A stretch of DNA of 37,115 nt from an uncultured Clostridia bacterium (GTDB lineage Bacteria > Bacillota > Clostridia > TANB77 > CAG-508). How positions within the stretch are numbered: position 1 is the first letter of the stretch; each line of letters starts with the position of its first letter. The notes beneath the pieces were generated by a model that saw only the letters and a list, made by a program, of their open reading frames with translations, had not been told where the DNA came from and did no database searches. The DNA is taken from assembly GCA_949280815.1 (NCBI GenBank), contig CASDJM010000016.1, positions 1 through 37,115 of the forward strand, written 5' to 3'. Both the position numbers and the translations under genes were made by a program. Shown here piece by piece: positions 7,044-16,924 of this stretch.

Positions 7044-9710
7044 TCAATCAACTTTATTTTTTGGATTCGTATTGGTTACTGCTGTATTATTAGTAGTTTT
7101 ATCGCTATTAGTTGTTATATTAGTTGCATTTACCTTATTGTTAGTATTAGTATTATTTTTCTTAGTATTATTAGCTGTATTATTATTTTTTGTATTATTT
7201 GTATTTGGTTTTTTAGTATTAATATTTGCATTCACATTTGTATTTTGTTTTGGCTTTTCTTCCTCTTTTGGTTTTGTATGTATTGTACAAGTCTCTCCTA
7301 TTCTTCCTTTTACTGTATAATTAGAACCATTAACAGCTTTCCATAGTTGTAATTTTTCTTTTGGTACCACTCCACCATATCTGTTTACAGCTGTTGCTAC
7401 ATATTGTGAACAATATGGAGTAGCTACTTTTCCTGATTGAGAACAAATCGTTTGTGACCCTCCCTTTCCTTCGCATTTTTCTGGTAAATTATCCGCTGTA
7501 AATATTTCTACATAAGTAGGACATCCTGCTATTGCTGAACCGCCTGTTGATTTACATACTGCTTGTTCCACAATACCATTTGGTTTGATAAATGTACTGC
7601 CTGCCAATCCTTTATGAATATCTGTCATAACAGCATCCCAAATTTGTCCTGCTGGATTTACAGCAAATCCAGTTACTTCTTCTTGTTGATCATAACCAAA
7701 CCAACAAGCTGTTGTATAATATGGAGTAAATCCACAAAGCCATCTATCATTACTATTATCTGTTGTTCCCGTTTTAGCTGCTACATCCATTCCTTCGATT
7801 GCACAATAGGTTGCTGTTCCTTTTTTTACTGGTTCTTGTAAAATTGATTTTACAAGATATGCATTTTGTTCTGATATGACTCTTCTTTTTTCTTGTTCTG
7901 GTGTTAATACTGTATTTTTATTAGAATCCACTACTTTTGTATAAAAAGTTGGCTCGATATATTCTCCATCATTCGCAATTGTTGCATAAGCCCCTGCCAT
8001 TTCTAATGGACTGATTCCATCTGTCAAACCTCCTATCGCAAGTGGTAAACCTTCATCATTATATTGTGCATTATCCTCTGCCTTATATAATGAAGTAATA
8101 CCAAAATTTCTTAAATAATCAATTGATTTACCTGGTGTTAATTCTTTCATTATCTTAACTTCTGGTACATTTTGTGAATAAGCAATAATGTCTCGAATAT
8201 TAATCAACCCTCTATATTTATTCCCATCATTCTTTGGTTGATAACCATTGAAGTCTGTTAATACATCATTATACACAGTTGCTGGTGTAATTACTTTTTC
8301 TTGTAAAGCTGGTGCTATGTCTGCAATTGGTTTGATAGAAGAACCTGGTTGTCTTTTGCTCTGAGTTGCTCTATTTAAGTTTGCCCCTGTTTTTTCTCCT
8401 AATCCTCCTGAAACCCCTAATACATTTCCTGTTTTTTGATCTATGACCACAATTGCAGCTTGTGTATGCTCATTTTTTAATGTTCCATCTGGGTTCTTAT
8501 CTTTTCCTGGTTTTATATAGGTATCTTTCAAAGTTTCTTGTTCTAGTCTTGTCTGAATTGTAGCATCTACTGTTGAATAAATCGTAAGTCCACTACTATA
8601 TATATAATTTCGAGCAAGTTCTCTTGAAATTTCTTTTTCTTCCATGACTTGCGAAATGACTTGTTCGATAACAGCATCTGTATGATAAGAATAGCCAGAA
8701 GATGTCGTCATTTCACCTTTTTGAAATGGTAATCCTGCATCCACCTTTGCCACTGCCATATCATATTCTTGTTGATCTGTCACATAATCAAGTTCTTTCA
8801 TTTTTGCTAAAACTGTTTTGGCTTTATTTTTAATTTTTTCTGTGTTATCTTTACTATCATCAAATGGGTCATATGCATTTGGTGAACTGTTAATTCCTGC
8901 CATAAAAGCACATTCCGCCAAATCTAAATCTTTAGCACTTTTATTAAAGTAATACTCAGCACCTAATTCCACACCATGCAAATTGCTTGAGCCTACAAAC
9001 AAAATGTTTAAATATAATTCAAGAATTTGGTCTTTGGATATCATTCTTTCTACTTGGTATGCCTTTGCCCACTCTTTTACTTTTCTGACAATACCTTCCA
9101 TACCTGATGATTCATCATCTTTTGTGATATTTTTTACCAATTGTTGGGTAATCGTACTTCCTCCATAAGAACTTTTTCCTAATACTGTATTTACAATTGC
9201 TCCTCCTGTTCTTTTAAAGTCTACACCACTATGTTTATAGAATCTCTCATCTTCAATTGCTACATAAGCTTTTGGTAAATAATCTGCCATATCTTCTAAC
9301 GTTATAACTTTTCTCTTTTCGTCACCACTTAAATTAGCAATAACGCCTCCATTGCTGTCTACTATAACAGAATTAGCTGCTCCTATTTTTAATTCTTCTT
9401 TTGTTATCTCAAATTCATCACCAAATAGTCCAAAGAACATTCCAGCTACAATTCCAGCTAAAACGACACATAATAGTAAAAATAGAACCAATCCTATTTT
9501 TAATGCCATAACCAATTTTGGATGTCTCTTAGAAAATTTATCTTTTTTGTTTTTTTGGGATTTTTTTACTTCTGGTTTTCTCGTGTTTGCACTAACATTA
9601 GCTGTTGGTTCCTTCTTTTGTATTCGCTCTCTTTTTTTATGGTTAGCTACTTTATGTGGTTTTATTTTTTCTCTATTATTATCTCTATGTTTTCCCTTAT
9701 TACTTGGCAT
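7044..9710 (-). CDS. Class A penicillin-binding protein (PBP1A family)
   Basis: An 888-residue bifunctional peptidoglycan synthase: GT51 glycosyltransferase plus transpeptidase. A long basic cytoplasmic N-terminus (1-65) is followed by one membrane segment (about 68-95). The GT51 motifs are EDERFYKHSG (153-162) and GGSTITQQ (183-190). The transpeptidase has SSIK with catalytic S457, SQN at 512-514 and KTG at 646-648. A cysteine-bearing region (about 745-800) and an Asn/Thr/Lys-rich tail (about 830-888) end the protein; the tail is low complexity and probably spans or contacts the wall. An AAGGGGGAA ribosome binding site precedes the ATG. It acts at the outer face of the membrane to polymerise and cross-link peptidoglycan. 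Confidence 0.97.
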   Translation of the reverse strand: MPSNKGKHRDNNREKIKPHKVANHKKRERIQKKEPTANVSANTRKPEVKKSQKNKKDKFSKRHPKLVMALKIGLVLFLLLCVVLAGIVAGMFFGLFGDEFEITKEELKIGAANSVIVDSNGGVIANLSGDEKRKVITLEDMADYLPKAYVAIEDERFYKHSGVDFKRTGGAIVNTVLGKSSYGGSTITQQLVKNITKDDESSGMEGIVRKVKEWAKAYQVERMISKDQILELYLNILFVGSSNLHGVELGAEYYFNKSAKDLDLAECAFMAGINSSPNAYDPFDDSKDNTEKIKNKAKTVLAKMKELDYVTDQQEYDMAVAKVDAGLPFQKGEMTTSSGYSYHTDAVIEQVISQVMEEKEISRELARNYIYSSGLTIYSTVDATIQTRLEQETLKDTYIKPGKDKNPDGTLKNEHTQAAIVVIDQKTGNVLGVSGGLGEKTGANLNRATQSKRQPGSSIKPIADIAPALQEKVITPATVYNDVLTDFNGYQPKNDGNKYRGLINIRDIIAYSQNVPEVKIMKELTPGKSIDYLRNFGITSLYKAEDNAQYNDEGLPLAIGGLTDGISPLEMAGAYATIANDGEYIEPTFYTKVVDSNKNTVLTPEQEKRRVISEQNAYLVKSILQEPVKKGTATYCAIEGMDVAAKTGTTDNSNDRWLCGFTPYYTTACWFGYDQQEEVTGFAVNPAGQIWDAVMTDIHKGLAGSTFIKPNGIVEQAVCKSTGGSAIAGCPTYVEIFTADNLPEKCEGKGGSQTICSQSGKVATPYCSQYVATAVNRYGGVVPKEKLQLWKAVNGSNYTVKGRIGETCTIHTKPKEEEKPKQNTNVNANINTKKPNTNNTKNNNTANNTKKNNTNTNNKVNATNITTNSDKTTNNTAVTNTNPKNKVD

Positions 9711-9807
9711 TCTACTTCCCCCTTGCCAATTTTAAAATTCAACAAATACATTATATTATATTTTCAAAAAAAAAGAAAGCTTTTATATAAATTTTTAAGA
9801 AATCAGT

Positions 9808-10662
9808 TTAAACTATTGTATTAATTCCAACTAATTGAGTAATTTTCACTTTATCTTTTTCTATTTGTTTTATAACTTCTTGAAAAGGTTGTTTTTTATT
9901 AATCTGAGCTTCATATATTTCACATGCTTTATATTTGGTATTTTTATTATAATCAAATTCTTCTCTCTGATCAAAATCGATATCATAATCATTAATACTA
10001 ATTCCATTAAATCTTTTCATGTTTATCTTTACATTTCCTTTCATATTAATGATAATTGCATTTTCGTAAATATTGTATTGATTGATTAATTCAGAAGGGA
10101 AATCCACATTTAAAATTAATTGTGATTTAGCCAGTCCTTTCCTCTTGTTGTTTCCAACTGTTATCATAATACCATCTTGTTCCAATATTTGTTTTTCTAT
10201 TTTTCTAAATTTTCCAATATGATTAGTTACAATATTAACTCTTTTATATTCTTTGGCGATTTTCCTTATGTTAGAAAGCATATTTTCTGTCAAATCATTG
10301 ACTAAAATAGAAATTTGTATTTCCTCTTTTTGGATTTCTTTTTTCTCTAAAATATAGTCTAATACTTTACAAGAAAGTGCCTCAAACAACCATTTTCCTT
10401 CTATTATTTCCAATGAATAAGTATGTAATAAATTAACATATTCCTCCTGTTTTTGTATTTTTTTGCTTATAACGATTCTTTTGCTAATCGTTTTGTCTAA
10501 TATTCTTTTGGTCTTTTTAGCTAGTTTTTGTGCTTTTCTACTCGATATTTTTTCTTCACTAATTGGTAGAATAATTTTGTCCTCTCTCAATTGAATAATA
10601 TGAAAAATTCTAAAAATAAAATTGGGCTTGTCAGTTTCTTGAATACAATACAAAAAAATCAC
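9808..10662 (-). CDS. Conserved-looking hypothetical protein, 284 residues
   Basis: I do not recognise this family. The protein is lysine/isoleucine rich, with no signal peptide or membrane segment. Residues about 45-75 are strongly basic and helical (RKAQKLAKKTKRILDK). The second half alternates strands and helices (ISILVNDLTENML, VNIVTNH, GIMITVGN, LILNVDFP), which loosely suggests a Rossmann-like nucleotide-binding fold; that is a weak inference. The frame opens with GTG at 10662. However, GGAGAG lies almost on top of it, so a TTG three codons later (10653) with 7-base spacing may be the true start. It lies between the PBP gene and repeat copy C. Confidence 0.7.
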   Translation of the reverse strand: MIFLYCIQETDKPNFIFRIFHIIQLREDKIILPISEEKISSRKAQKLAKKTKRILDKTISKRIVISKKIQKQEEYVNLLHTYSLEIIEGKWLFEALSCKVLDYILEKKEIQKEEIQISILVNDLTENMLSNIRKIAKEYKRVNIVTNHIGKFRKIEKQILEQDGIMITVGNNKRKGLAKSQLILNVDFPSELINQYNIYENAIIINMKGNVKINMKRFNGISINDYDIDFDQREEFDYNKNTKYKACEIYEAQINKKQPFQEVIKQIEKDKVKITQLVGINTIV

Positions 10663-10714
10663 TCTCCTATACTTTATTCAAATATATGAAAGTGATTCTA
10701 TAAATATTCTTAGG

Positions 10715-10914
10715 TTATAAACTGTTAAAATCTATTATTTTTTACACCTTGTGTGTCGCAACCTTCCTAAATAAAAAAAGTTGGTTGCTCCAATGCTACT
10801 TGCCATAGGCTCGTTTTGCTGTCCACTGTTAAAGCTTTGCTTGTTACAGTGGCAGTATGCGTTAGCTGGTCGCTTACGCGGTGTTGCAAAATAATAGATT
10901 TTAACAGTTTATAA
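10715..10914. repeat. Structured dispersed repeat, copy C (complete, 200 bp, 27 bp inverted ends)
   Basis: The most complete copy. Its ends (10715-10741 and 10888-10914) are perfect 27 bp inverted repeats. Next come the borders ACACCttGTGTgtCGCAACC on one side and GCGTAAGCGGTGTT (complement strand) on the other. Two inner hairpins follow: GCAACC/GGTTGC (about 10756-10790) and CCACTGT/ACAGTGG (about 10822-10852) with a loop shared with copy B and with elements D and E. It begins 14 bases past the truB stop and is inverted relative to copies A and B. No open reading frame is inside, so it looks like a MITE-type or otherwise non-autonomous element. Confidence 0.85.
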
Positions 10915-10927
10915 TAAATTAAATCTT

Positions 10928-11800
10928 TTATAATACAATATCTCTTTTTAATAATTGATGTTGAACGATTCCTATTCCTATAAATACGTCATTATGATAA
11001 ATTCGATAGTTCCCATCTTCCAATCTTTGCGTTAATTTAACACCATTTAAAAATAATTCTAGTCTTCTATCATCTAAATTAATACTTTGCTTTTCTTGGA
11101 ATAATTTTTCTAAAGTAATAAAATATTGTTCCATAAATTTGCTATTTTCTATCTTTTCTTCTAACTCATCAATTGCTATGGAATCTGTTATTTTGAAATC
11201 TCCTACTTGTATTCGATTTAAACCAGACATATAGCCAACAGTTCCCATTTTTTCTGCTATATCTTCACATAAGCTTCTAATATAAGTACCTTTTGAACAT
11301 GCTACTCTAAATTGAATTTGTTTTTGAGCTTTATTAATTTGTAGTAATTCAATCCCATAAATTTCAATTTGTCTTGGTTGTATTTCTACTGCATGACCCT
11401 TTCGTGCATATTCATACAATTTTTTTCCTTTTACTTTAATAGCTGAGTATATTGGTGGTATTTGTTCTTGTTTTCCCAAAAAGGTTTTGATTACCTCTTC
11501 TAATTTCTCCTTTTCGAGAACATCTTCTGGTATACTTTTTTCTTCTATAATAACACCTTCACTATCTGCTGTATCTGTTTTTACACCTAGTGTTAACTGT
11601 ACATCATATATTTTATCATGATTCATAAGATATTTGGAACACAAAGTTCCTTTTCCTATTAATAATGGCAACACACCTGTTGCCATTGGATCTAAAGTTC
11701 CTGTATGTCCCACCTTCTCATGAAATATCCTTTTCGCCTTTTGCACAATATCATGAGAAGTACAGTTTTTCGGTTTATTAATAATTATAATTCCATCCAT
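10928..11800 (-). CDS. truB: tRNA pseudouridine(55) synthase
   Basis: A 290-residue enzyme that makes pseudouridine 55 in the T loop of tRNAs. The catalytic motif GHTGTLDPMATGVLPL sits at about 31-46 with the nucleophile D37, and KGTYIRSLCEDI is the second conserved motif. The start overlaps the end of nrnA by 16 bases, indicating translational coupling; the local ribosome binding site is weak. It is the last gene of the rimP-truB operon and runs straight into repeat copy C. Confidence 0.97.
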   Translation of the reverse strand: MDGIIIINKPKNCTSHDIVQKAKRIFHEKVGHTGTLDPMATGVLPLLIGKGTLCSKYLMNHDKIYDVQLTLGVKTDTADSEGVIIEEKSIPEDVLEKEKLEEVIKTFLGKQEQIPPIYSAIKVKGKKLYEYARKGHAVEIQPRQIEIYGIELLQINKAQKQIQFRVACSKGTYIRSLCEDIAEKMGTVGYMSGLNRIQVGDFKITDSIAIDELEEKIENSKFMEQYFITLEKLFQEKQSINLDDRRLELFLNGVKLTQRLEDGNYRIYHNDVFIGIGIVQHQLLKRDIVL

Positions 11801-12741
11801 TTTCTTATTTCTTTCATTAATTTTTCTTTTACTTCATCGATTGTTCCTTTTATTAAAGCTCCTGCTGCTCTGCTATGTCCACCGCCACCAAATAATAAGC
11901 ATATATCAGATACATTGATACCATCTTCTGAACGTAAAGATACTTTGTAAACATCTTCATTATCTTTCTGTCTAATAAATATAGCCACTTGTACTCCTTC
12001 AATATCTTTAACAATATTCACTAAACCATCATGATCTCCTGGTTCTGCATTCACTTCTAACTCATCCTGAGAAGTCATATAAGTAAACGAAACCTTACCA
12101 TCTTCTAATAATTCCATTCGATTCATAATTCTTTTCATCAATTCAAAATTTGCTCTTGTTTTTGTCCCCATGGTTCTCTTATAAATATCAGGAATATCCA
12201 CTCCTACTCGAATTAATTCAGCTGTGTATTCAAAGGTATCTGGTGTAATCCCACTATAACGAAATCCTCCTGTATCTGTTATAATACCTGTCATAATACA
12301 AGTTCCTATTTCTTTTGTGATTTCTATTCCAAAATATTCTGCCATACTGATTAATACTTCACAACAAGCAGGTGATGCTGGATTAACATAGTTTAAATCA
12401 CCATACATATTATTACTTCCATGATGGTCAATAACAATTGTTTTCTTTGCGTTTTCAAAATATTCATTTCTTGCTAACCTCTTAAAATTGCCACAATCTA
12501 CTGAAATGGCTAAATCATATTTTTCTACATCAGAATCTATTTGAATCTCATCTGCTGATGGCAAGAAATTAAACATCCTATGATACTCTGGAATAATTAC
12601 GTCTGCCTGTTTATTTAATTCTCTCAACATCAACTTCACTGCTAAACTACTTCCCATAGCATCTCCATCTGGCGATTCATGAGTTAAAATCACTATGTTT
12701 TCTGCTCTTTTTATTTCTTCTAAAATTTCATCTAATGTCAT
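11785..12741 (-). CDS. nrnA: DHH/DHHA1 phosphoesterase, bifunctional oligoribonuclease / pAp phosphatase (NrnA-like)
   Basis: A 318-residue two-domain protein. The DHH domain carries HESPDGDAMGS (about 21-31), a VDCG motif near 81 and the metal-binding DHHGSN at 105-110. The DHHA1 domain ends in the GGGGHSRAAG substrate-binding loop (about 285-295). Family members degrade nanoRNA and dephosphorylate 3'-phosphoadenosine 5'-phosphate. Placement between rbfA and truB is typical of Firmicutes. AAGGAAAT precedes the ATG. Confidence 0.95.
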   Translation of the reverse strand: MTLDEILEEIKRAENIVILTHESPDGDAMGSSLAVKLMLRELNKQADVIIPEYHRMFNFLPSADEIQIDSDVEKYDLAISVDCGNFKRLARNEYFENAKKTIVIDHHGSNNMYGDLNYVNPASPACCEVLISMAEYFGIEITKEIGTCIMTGIITDTGGFRYSGITPDTFEYTAELIRVGVDIPDIYKRTMGTKTRANFELMKRIMNRMELLEDGKVSFTYMTSQDELEVNAEPGDHDGLVNIVKDIEGVQVAIFIRQKDNEDVYKVSLRSEDGINVSDICLLFGGGGHSRAAGALIKGTIDEVKEKLMKEIRKWMEL

Positions 12742-12831
12742 ACTTATTTCCTTCTTTCTAAAAAGCCCTTTAATTCTTATAACCTTTATATAGAAAATTT
12801 ATTATGTTTTCTTAAATAAGAAGATTCATAA

Positions 12832-13191
12832 TTACTCTTCTCTCTTGGGCATAATTTCTCTTAGTATCGTATCAATCTTTGCTCCATATTCTAATGAATC
12901 ATCTAATTCAAACACTAGCTCTGGTGTATTTCTCAAATTTACTCTTCTAGCTAACTCACTTCTAATAAATCCTGAAGATTTTTTTAATCCTGCTAATGTA
13001 TCTTTTAGATTTTTCGCATTTAATATACTAACATATACCTTAGCATATTTTAAGTCATTGCTAACTTTTACCTTGGTCACACTAATTAGACCTGTTACAT
13101 TAGGATTTTTTAATTCATAACCAACAATCTGGCTTAATTCTTTTTTATATTCCTCTTCAATACGACCTAATCTCGCTTGATTTTCTGGCAT
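12832..13191 (-). CDS. rbfA: 30S ribosome-binding factor A
   Basis: A 119-residue KH-fold protein that binds free 30S subunits and helps mature the 5' end of 16S rRNA. The N-terminal RLGRIEEEYKKELSQI and the central KVKVSNDLKYAKVYVSIL are family hallmarks, and LRNTPELVFELDDSLEYGAKID closes the domain. AGGAGG sits 7 to 8 bases before the ATG and directly abuts the REP-like palindrome pair that separates this gene from infB, so ribosome access could be sensitive to that structure. Confidence 0.96.
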   Translation of the reverse strand: MPENQARLGRIEEEYKKELSQIVGYELKNPNVTGLISVTKVKVSNDLKYAKVYVSILNAKNLKDTLAGLKKSSGFIRSELARRVNLRNTPELVFELDDSLEYGAKIDTILREIMPKREE

Positions 13192-13209
13192 TATAATTTC
13201 CTCCTATTA

Positions 13210-13293
13210 TGTCCCCACTGGTTCCGGGATAAAATGGGGACACCAAACTAAATTTATATGTCCCCATTTTATCCCGGAACCAGTGGGGACATT
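13210..13293. repeat. Perfect head-to-head pair of 33 bp REP-like palindromes in the infB-rbfA gap
   Basis: Copy 1 (13210-13242) and copy 2 (13261-13293) are exact inverted copies with an 18 bp spacer. Each unit is itself a hairpin: TGTCCCCA and TGGGGACA at its ends, with an ACTGGTTCCGGGATAAA-like core. In the mRNA the pair would form a 33 bp stem. It lies inside the operon, 10 bases past the infB stop and ending about 8 bases before the rbfA ribosome binding site. Diverged single units recur near 24550 and at 29851-29883. REP-like palindromes of this type are often spread by IS200-like REP-associated transposases; none is present here. Confidence 0.92.
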
Positions 13294-13302
13294 CGTTTTA
13301 AC

Positions 13303-16176
13303 CTATCTTTTGATTTCTTCCATTACATACACCTCAATCATATCGCCTTCTTTAATATCATTGTAATCCTCAATTTGCATTCCGCACTCAAAACCCTTAC
13401 CAACTTCTTTCACTTCATCTTTAAACCTCTTTAAAGTAGCCAAATGACCATCATGAATAACCACATTTTCACGAATTACTCTCACGCCTGCATTTCTTTC
13501 TACCTTTCCGCTTAACACATAACCACCTGCAATCGTTCCCACATTAGATATTCTAAACGTCTGTCTTACTTCCACATTTCCAATTACTCTTTCCTCAAAT
13601 TCAGGATCTAACATTCCCTTCATAGCTGCTTCCACATCTTCAATTGCTTGGTAAATAATAGAATATTGTTTAATTTCTACTTCATCCTTTTCTGCCATTT
13701 CTTTTGCCATACTATCTGGTCTTACATTAAAGGCAATAATAATCGCATTTGATACTTTGGCAAGAGTAACATCAGATTGATTAACAGCTCCTGCCGCTGC
13801 ATGAACTACCTTCACTCTAACTTCTTCATTAGCTAATTTTTCTAATGATTGTTTTACCGCTTCCACTGAACCTTGTACATCTGCCTTGACAATTAAATTC
13901 AATACTTTTAGTTTTCCTTCTTCCATTTGGCTAAATAGATTATCTAAAGTTACTTTCGTTGTAGCGTTCATTGCCTTTTCTCTTTCTTGACGTTTTCTTC
14001 TTTCAATTAGATGTTTTGCCATTTTTTCATTTTTAACCTCATAGAAAGTATCGCCAGCTGATGGTACCTCTGTTAATCCCATGATTTCTACTGGTGTAGA
14101 AGGTCCTGCTGCTTTTACACTTTTACCTTTATCATCCTTCATAGCTCTAATTCTACCAATTGAAGAGCCTACTACAATCGTATCTCCCACATCTAAAGTT
14201 CCTCTTTGTACCAACATCGTGGCAATCGCACCTTTAGCTTTGTCTAATCTTGCTTCAATTACGGTTCCTTTTGATTGTTTATTTGGATTTGCTTTTAGCT
14301 CTAATACATCTGCTTCTAATAATACCATTTCTAATAATTGATCAATATTTTCATTTTTCTTAGCAGAGATAGGTACAAAAATAGTATCTCCACCCCATTC
14401 TTCTGGTACTAATTCATATGCCATTAATTCTTGTTTTACCTTATCAATATTGGCATCTGGTAAATCCATTTTGTTAACTGCAACAATAATTGGTATTTCA
14501 GCTGATTTAGCATGGTTAATGGCCTCTATGGTTTGTGGTTTTACACCATCATTAGCAGCAACTACTAAAATAGCAATATCTGTAATTTGGGCACCTCTTG
14601 CTCTCATTGCCGTAAATGCTTCATGTCCTGGTGTATCTAAGAAAGTAATTTCTCTATCTTTTACTCTTACTTTATATGCACCAATCGCTTGGGTAATTCC
14701 TCCTGCTTCTCCTTCAATTACATTCGTTTTTCTAACAGCATCTAATAATGAAGTTTTTCCATGGTCTACATGCCCCATAACAACAATAACTGGTGGTCTT
14801 GTTTCTAAGTCTTCTGCTCTATCTTCTGAATCATCAAATAAAATATCTTCTTCTGTTACTGTTTCTTTTTTCGTAGCATTGATTCCAAATTCTTGTGCAA
14901 TTAAATAAGCAGTATCAAAATCAACCTCATTGTTGATAGATGCCATAATTCCATATCCTAGCAACTTTTTAATAACTTCTGCAGTAGTTTTTTTCATTTC
15001 AGCAGCAAAATCTTTTACTGTAATATTCTCTGGAATTTCAATGTCTGTTAATTTAAAGATTTTTTGTTTCGTTCTTTCTTCTTGATTTTTATTATTTCTT
15101 TTCTTTCCTCTTCTTCCGCGCTCTGTTGTCAAATCATAATAATCTAACATTCCTCCATCTTGGTCATCAAACATATTAGATAAACGATCTGTTTGTTTTA
15201 GATTTTTTAATTTACCCTCATCAAAATCATTTCCTGTATTATTTCTTCTTGTTTTTGTTTTCTTATTAGTTCTATTTTCGTCAAATCTATTATTCCTTTG
15301 TTTGTCTTGCCCTCTATTATATTCTCTTACACTTTCTTTTTCACCTGTCTCAACTGCCATAATATTTTTGATATTTTTCTCGATTCCTTTTTCATCTAAT
15401 GGCCTCTTTCCGAATCTTTCTCCATTATTTCTATTATTAAATCTATTAGTATTACCATTATTGCTATTATTGTAATGATTACCTCTATTATCATTATGGT
15501 TTTTGTTGAAATTATTATTCCTAAAATTATTATTCCTAAAATTATTATTTTGATTATTTTGATTTCTATTTCTGTTATTATAGTTATTATTTCTATTTTC
15601 TCTATTTTGATTAAATGGTTTTTCATTCGTATTCTTATTCTTAGAAGTATCACTTGACACTACTTTAGCTGGTTTTTCTTCTTTTTCTTTTGGCTTTGGT
15701 TTAACAGTTTCCACTTTTTCTTGCACTTCTTCTTTTACTGGCTCTTCTTGTTTTGGTTCCTCTTTTTTAAGACCAAATAATTCGCTAACTGTCATCGGCT
15801 TATTTGGCTTATTACGATACACAATATTATAATCCTTGTTTTGTTTTCTTTCTACAAAACCAACATTATTTTTCTTTTCTTCTTTTTTAACTACTTCTTT
15901 TTTCTTTTCTGGCTCTTCTTGTGCTATAATAACTTCTCTTCTAATAATAACTGGTGCCTTTTCTTCTTTTTTTACTTCTTTTGGCTTTTCTTTTTTCACG
16001 TTTTTTTCCTTTTCTTCTTTTTTTGTCAATGCACTTTCTATTTTCTTTGCTTCGTCTTCATCTACTCCACTCATATGACTTTTTACTATTATCTTCAACT
16101 TATTTGCTGCATCTAATACTTCTTTACTGGTTAAGCCTAATTTTTTTGCTATTTCATGTATTTTTATCTTACCCAA
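13303..16176 (-). CDS. infB: Translation initiation factor IF-2 (likely TTG start)
   Basis: The GTPase that delivers fMet-tRNA to the 30S complex. The N-terminal IF2_N helical motif ([23 protein letters not shown]) is followed by a long charged, Asn/Arg-rich low-complexity linker, then a second IF2_N-like domain. The G domain begins with [11 protein letters not shown] at about residue 470, then [12 protein letters not shown] and SAK; the beta-barrel and IF2-specific C-terminal domains follow. The frame opens at an ATG at 16191, but nothing resembling a ribosome binding site precedes it. GGGGGTGA stands at correct spacing before a TTG at 16176-16174, giving 957 residues. The start overlaps the ylxQ stop. 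Confidence 0.95.
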   Translation of the reverse strand: MGKIKIHEIAKKLGLTSKEVLDAANKLKIIVKSHMSGVDEDEAKKIESALTKKEEKEKNVKKEKPKEVKKEEKAPVIIRREVIIAQEEPEKKKEVVKKEEKKNNVGFVERKQNKDYNIVYRNKPNKPMTVSELFGLKKEEPKQEEPVKEEVQEKVETVKPKPKEKEEKPAKVVSSDTSKNKNTNEKPFNQNRENRNNNYNNRNRNQNNQNNNFRNNNFRNNNFNKNHNDNRGNHYNNSNNGNTNRFNNRNNGERFGKRPLDEKGIEKNIKNIMAVETGEKESVREYNRGQDKQRNNRFDENRTNKKTKTRRNNTGNDFDEGKLKNLKQTDRLSNMFDDQDGGMLDYYDLTTERGRRGKKRNNKNQEERTKQKIFKLTDIEIPENITVKDFAAEMKKTTAEVIKKLLGYGIMASINNEVDFDTAYLIAQEFGINATKKETVTEEDILFDDSEDRAEDLETRPPVIVVMGHVDHGKTSLLDAVRKTNVIEGEAGGITQAIGAYKVRVKDREITFLDTPGHEAFTAMRARGAQITDIAILVVAANDGVKPQTIEAINHAKSAEIPIIVAVNKMDLPDANIDKVKQELMAYELVPEEWGGDTIFVPISAKKNENIDQLLEMVLLEADVLELKANPNKQSKGTVIEARLDKAKGAIATMLVQRGTLDVGDTIVVGSSIGRIRAMKDDKGKSVKAAGPSTPVEIMGLTEVPSAGDTFYEVKNEKMAKHLIERRKRQEREKAMNATTKVTLDNLFSQMEEGKLKVLNLIVKADVQGSVEAVKQSLEKLANEEVRVKVVHAAAGAVNQSDVTLAKVSNAIIIAFNVRPDSMAKEMAEKDEVEIKQYSIIYQAIEDVEAAMKGMLDPEFEERVIGNVEVRQTFRISNVGTIAGGYVLSGKVERNAGVRVIRENVVIHDGHLATLKRFKDEVKEVGKGFECGMQIEDYNDIKEGDMIEVYVMEEIKR

Positions 16177-16489
16177 TAAGTTCACCCCCATTATTTATTT
16201 TTTGTATTTCACCCGCTAAATTACTATCTTCAATTCCAATGATTGCTTTATTGGATTTTCCAATTGCTTTACTCAAAATTTCAATTTCTCCTTCTATCAT
16301 AATTGGTATATCATATTCATGACATATATTTCTAAATTTGTCTTTGGTTCGATTTGATGCATCTTTTGCCACCATGATTAAGTATACTTTTTTCTTTTTG
16401 ATTTCTAGCTCTACGCTATCTGCTCCAAAACAAACTTTTCTAGCTCTTGCTGCTAACCCCATTAAACCTAAAATTTTATTATTAATCAA
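16169..16489 (-). CDS. ylxQ: YlxQ, L7Ae/L30e/S12e-family RNA-binding protein
   Basis: A 106-residue protein of the ribosomal L7Ae family. The N-terminal [21 protein letters not shown] and the [18 protein letters not shown] segment match the family fold, which recognises kink-turn RNA. It overlaps ylxR by 8 bases and overlaps the preferred infB start by 8 bases, the usual Firmicute ylxR-ylxQ-infB packing. Its precise role in B. subtilis-type bacteria is unsettled. Confidence 0.92.
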   Translation of the reverse strand: MINNKILGLMGLAARARKVCFGADSVELEIKKKKVYLIMVAKDASNRTKDKFRNICHEYDIPIMIEGEIEILSKAIGKSNKAIIGIEDSNLAGEIQKINNGGELIG

Positions 16490-16742
16490 GAATCACACCT
16501 CTTAAATTTTCATAAATTTCTTCTGATATTTTACAATCTAATATTCTTTCTAATCTTTTCGATTTGATAACTTTTTCTAAACATTGTATATCATCACATA
16601 GATAGGCTCCTCTACCTTCTTGCTTTCCTGTTCTATCAATACTAATTTGGTTTTCTTTATTTTTTACAATTCGAATTAAATCTTTTTTGTCTTTTTTACT
16701 ATTACATCCCATACAAGTTCTTTGTGGTTGATTTTTCATCAT
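16482..16742 (-). CDS. ylxR: YlxR, DUF448 RNA-binding protein
   Basis: An 86-residue basic protein with the family signature QRTCMGCNSKKDKKDLIRIV at the N-terminus, then DRTGKQEGRGAYLC. Members have been described as RNA-binding or transcription-linked, and recent work on the family ties it to RNase P regulation; activity here is inferred from family only. Two consecutive ATG codons follow AAAGGAAT. Unusually, about 180 bases separate it from nusA, filled by repeat element D. Confidence 0.93.
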   Translation of the reverse strand: MMKNQPQRTCMGCNSKKDKKDLIRIVKNKENQISIDRTGKQEGRGAYLCDDIQCLEKVIKSKRLERILDCKISEEIYENLRGVILD

Positions 16743-16758
16743 TTTTATTCCTTTCTTC

Positions 16759-16892
16759 TCTTGGAATAGAATTGTTACTTGGCTATGCTGAGACTGTTAA
16801 GGCTTTGCCTGTTACATCATCAGTATGCTATGCCTTAATTGAAAGCAAAGTGCAACAACGCCAAATGGCAATTATTTTTCAAGCGACGTGTC
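16759..16892. repeat. Structured dispersed repeat, element D, between nusA and ylxR
   Basis: This element shares its left end (TTGGAAtAGAATTGTT, then TGGCTATGCTGA) and right end (CAACAACGCCAAATGGC, then ATTATTTTTCAA) with element E at 29450. The inner segment CTGTTAAGGCTTTGCCTGTTACA matches the hairpin loop of copies B, C and E. Ends are imperfect inverted repeats. A 12 bp near-palindrome CGCCAAATGGCA lies at 16859-16870. It sits inside the nusA operon, where neighbouring genes in most Firmicutes are nearly contiguous, which supports insertion. No ORF is inside. Confidence 0.8.
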
Positions 16893-16924
16893 CTTCCTTT
16901 TATTGTATGTTTCTATCAATTTGC

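Noticed and set aside
7072..7320. Hydrophobic plus-strand ORF of 82 residues
   Set aside because: It is the antisense of the Asn/Thr-rich tail of the PBP gene, whose composition creates an artificial hydrophobic frame.
13210..13293. CRISPR array
   Set aside because: Only two units, in inverted rather than direct orientation with one spacer; no cas genes.
15396..15657. Isoleucine-rich ORFs on both strands
   Set aside because: They are alternative frames of the Asn-rich linker of IF-2, with no ribosome binding site or independent signal.
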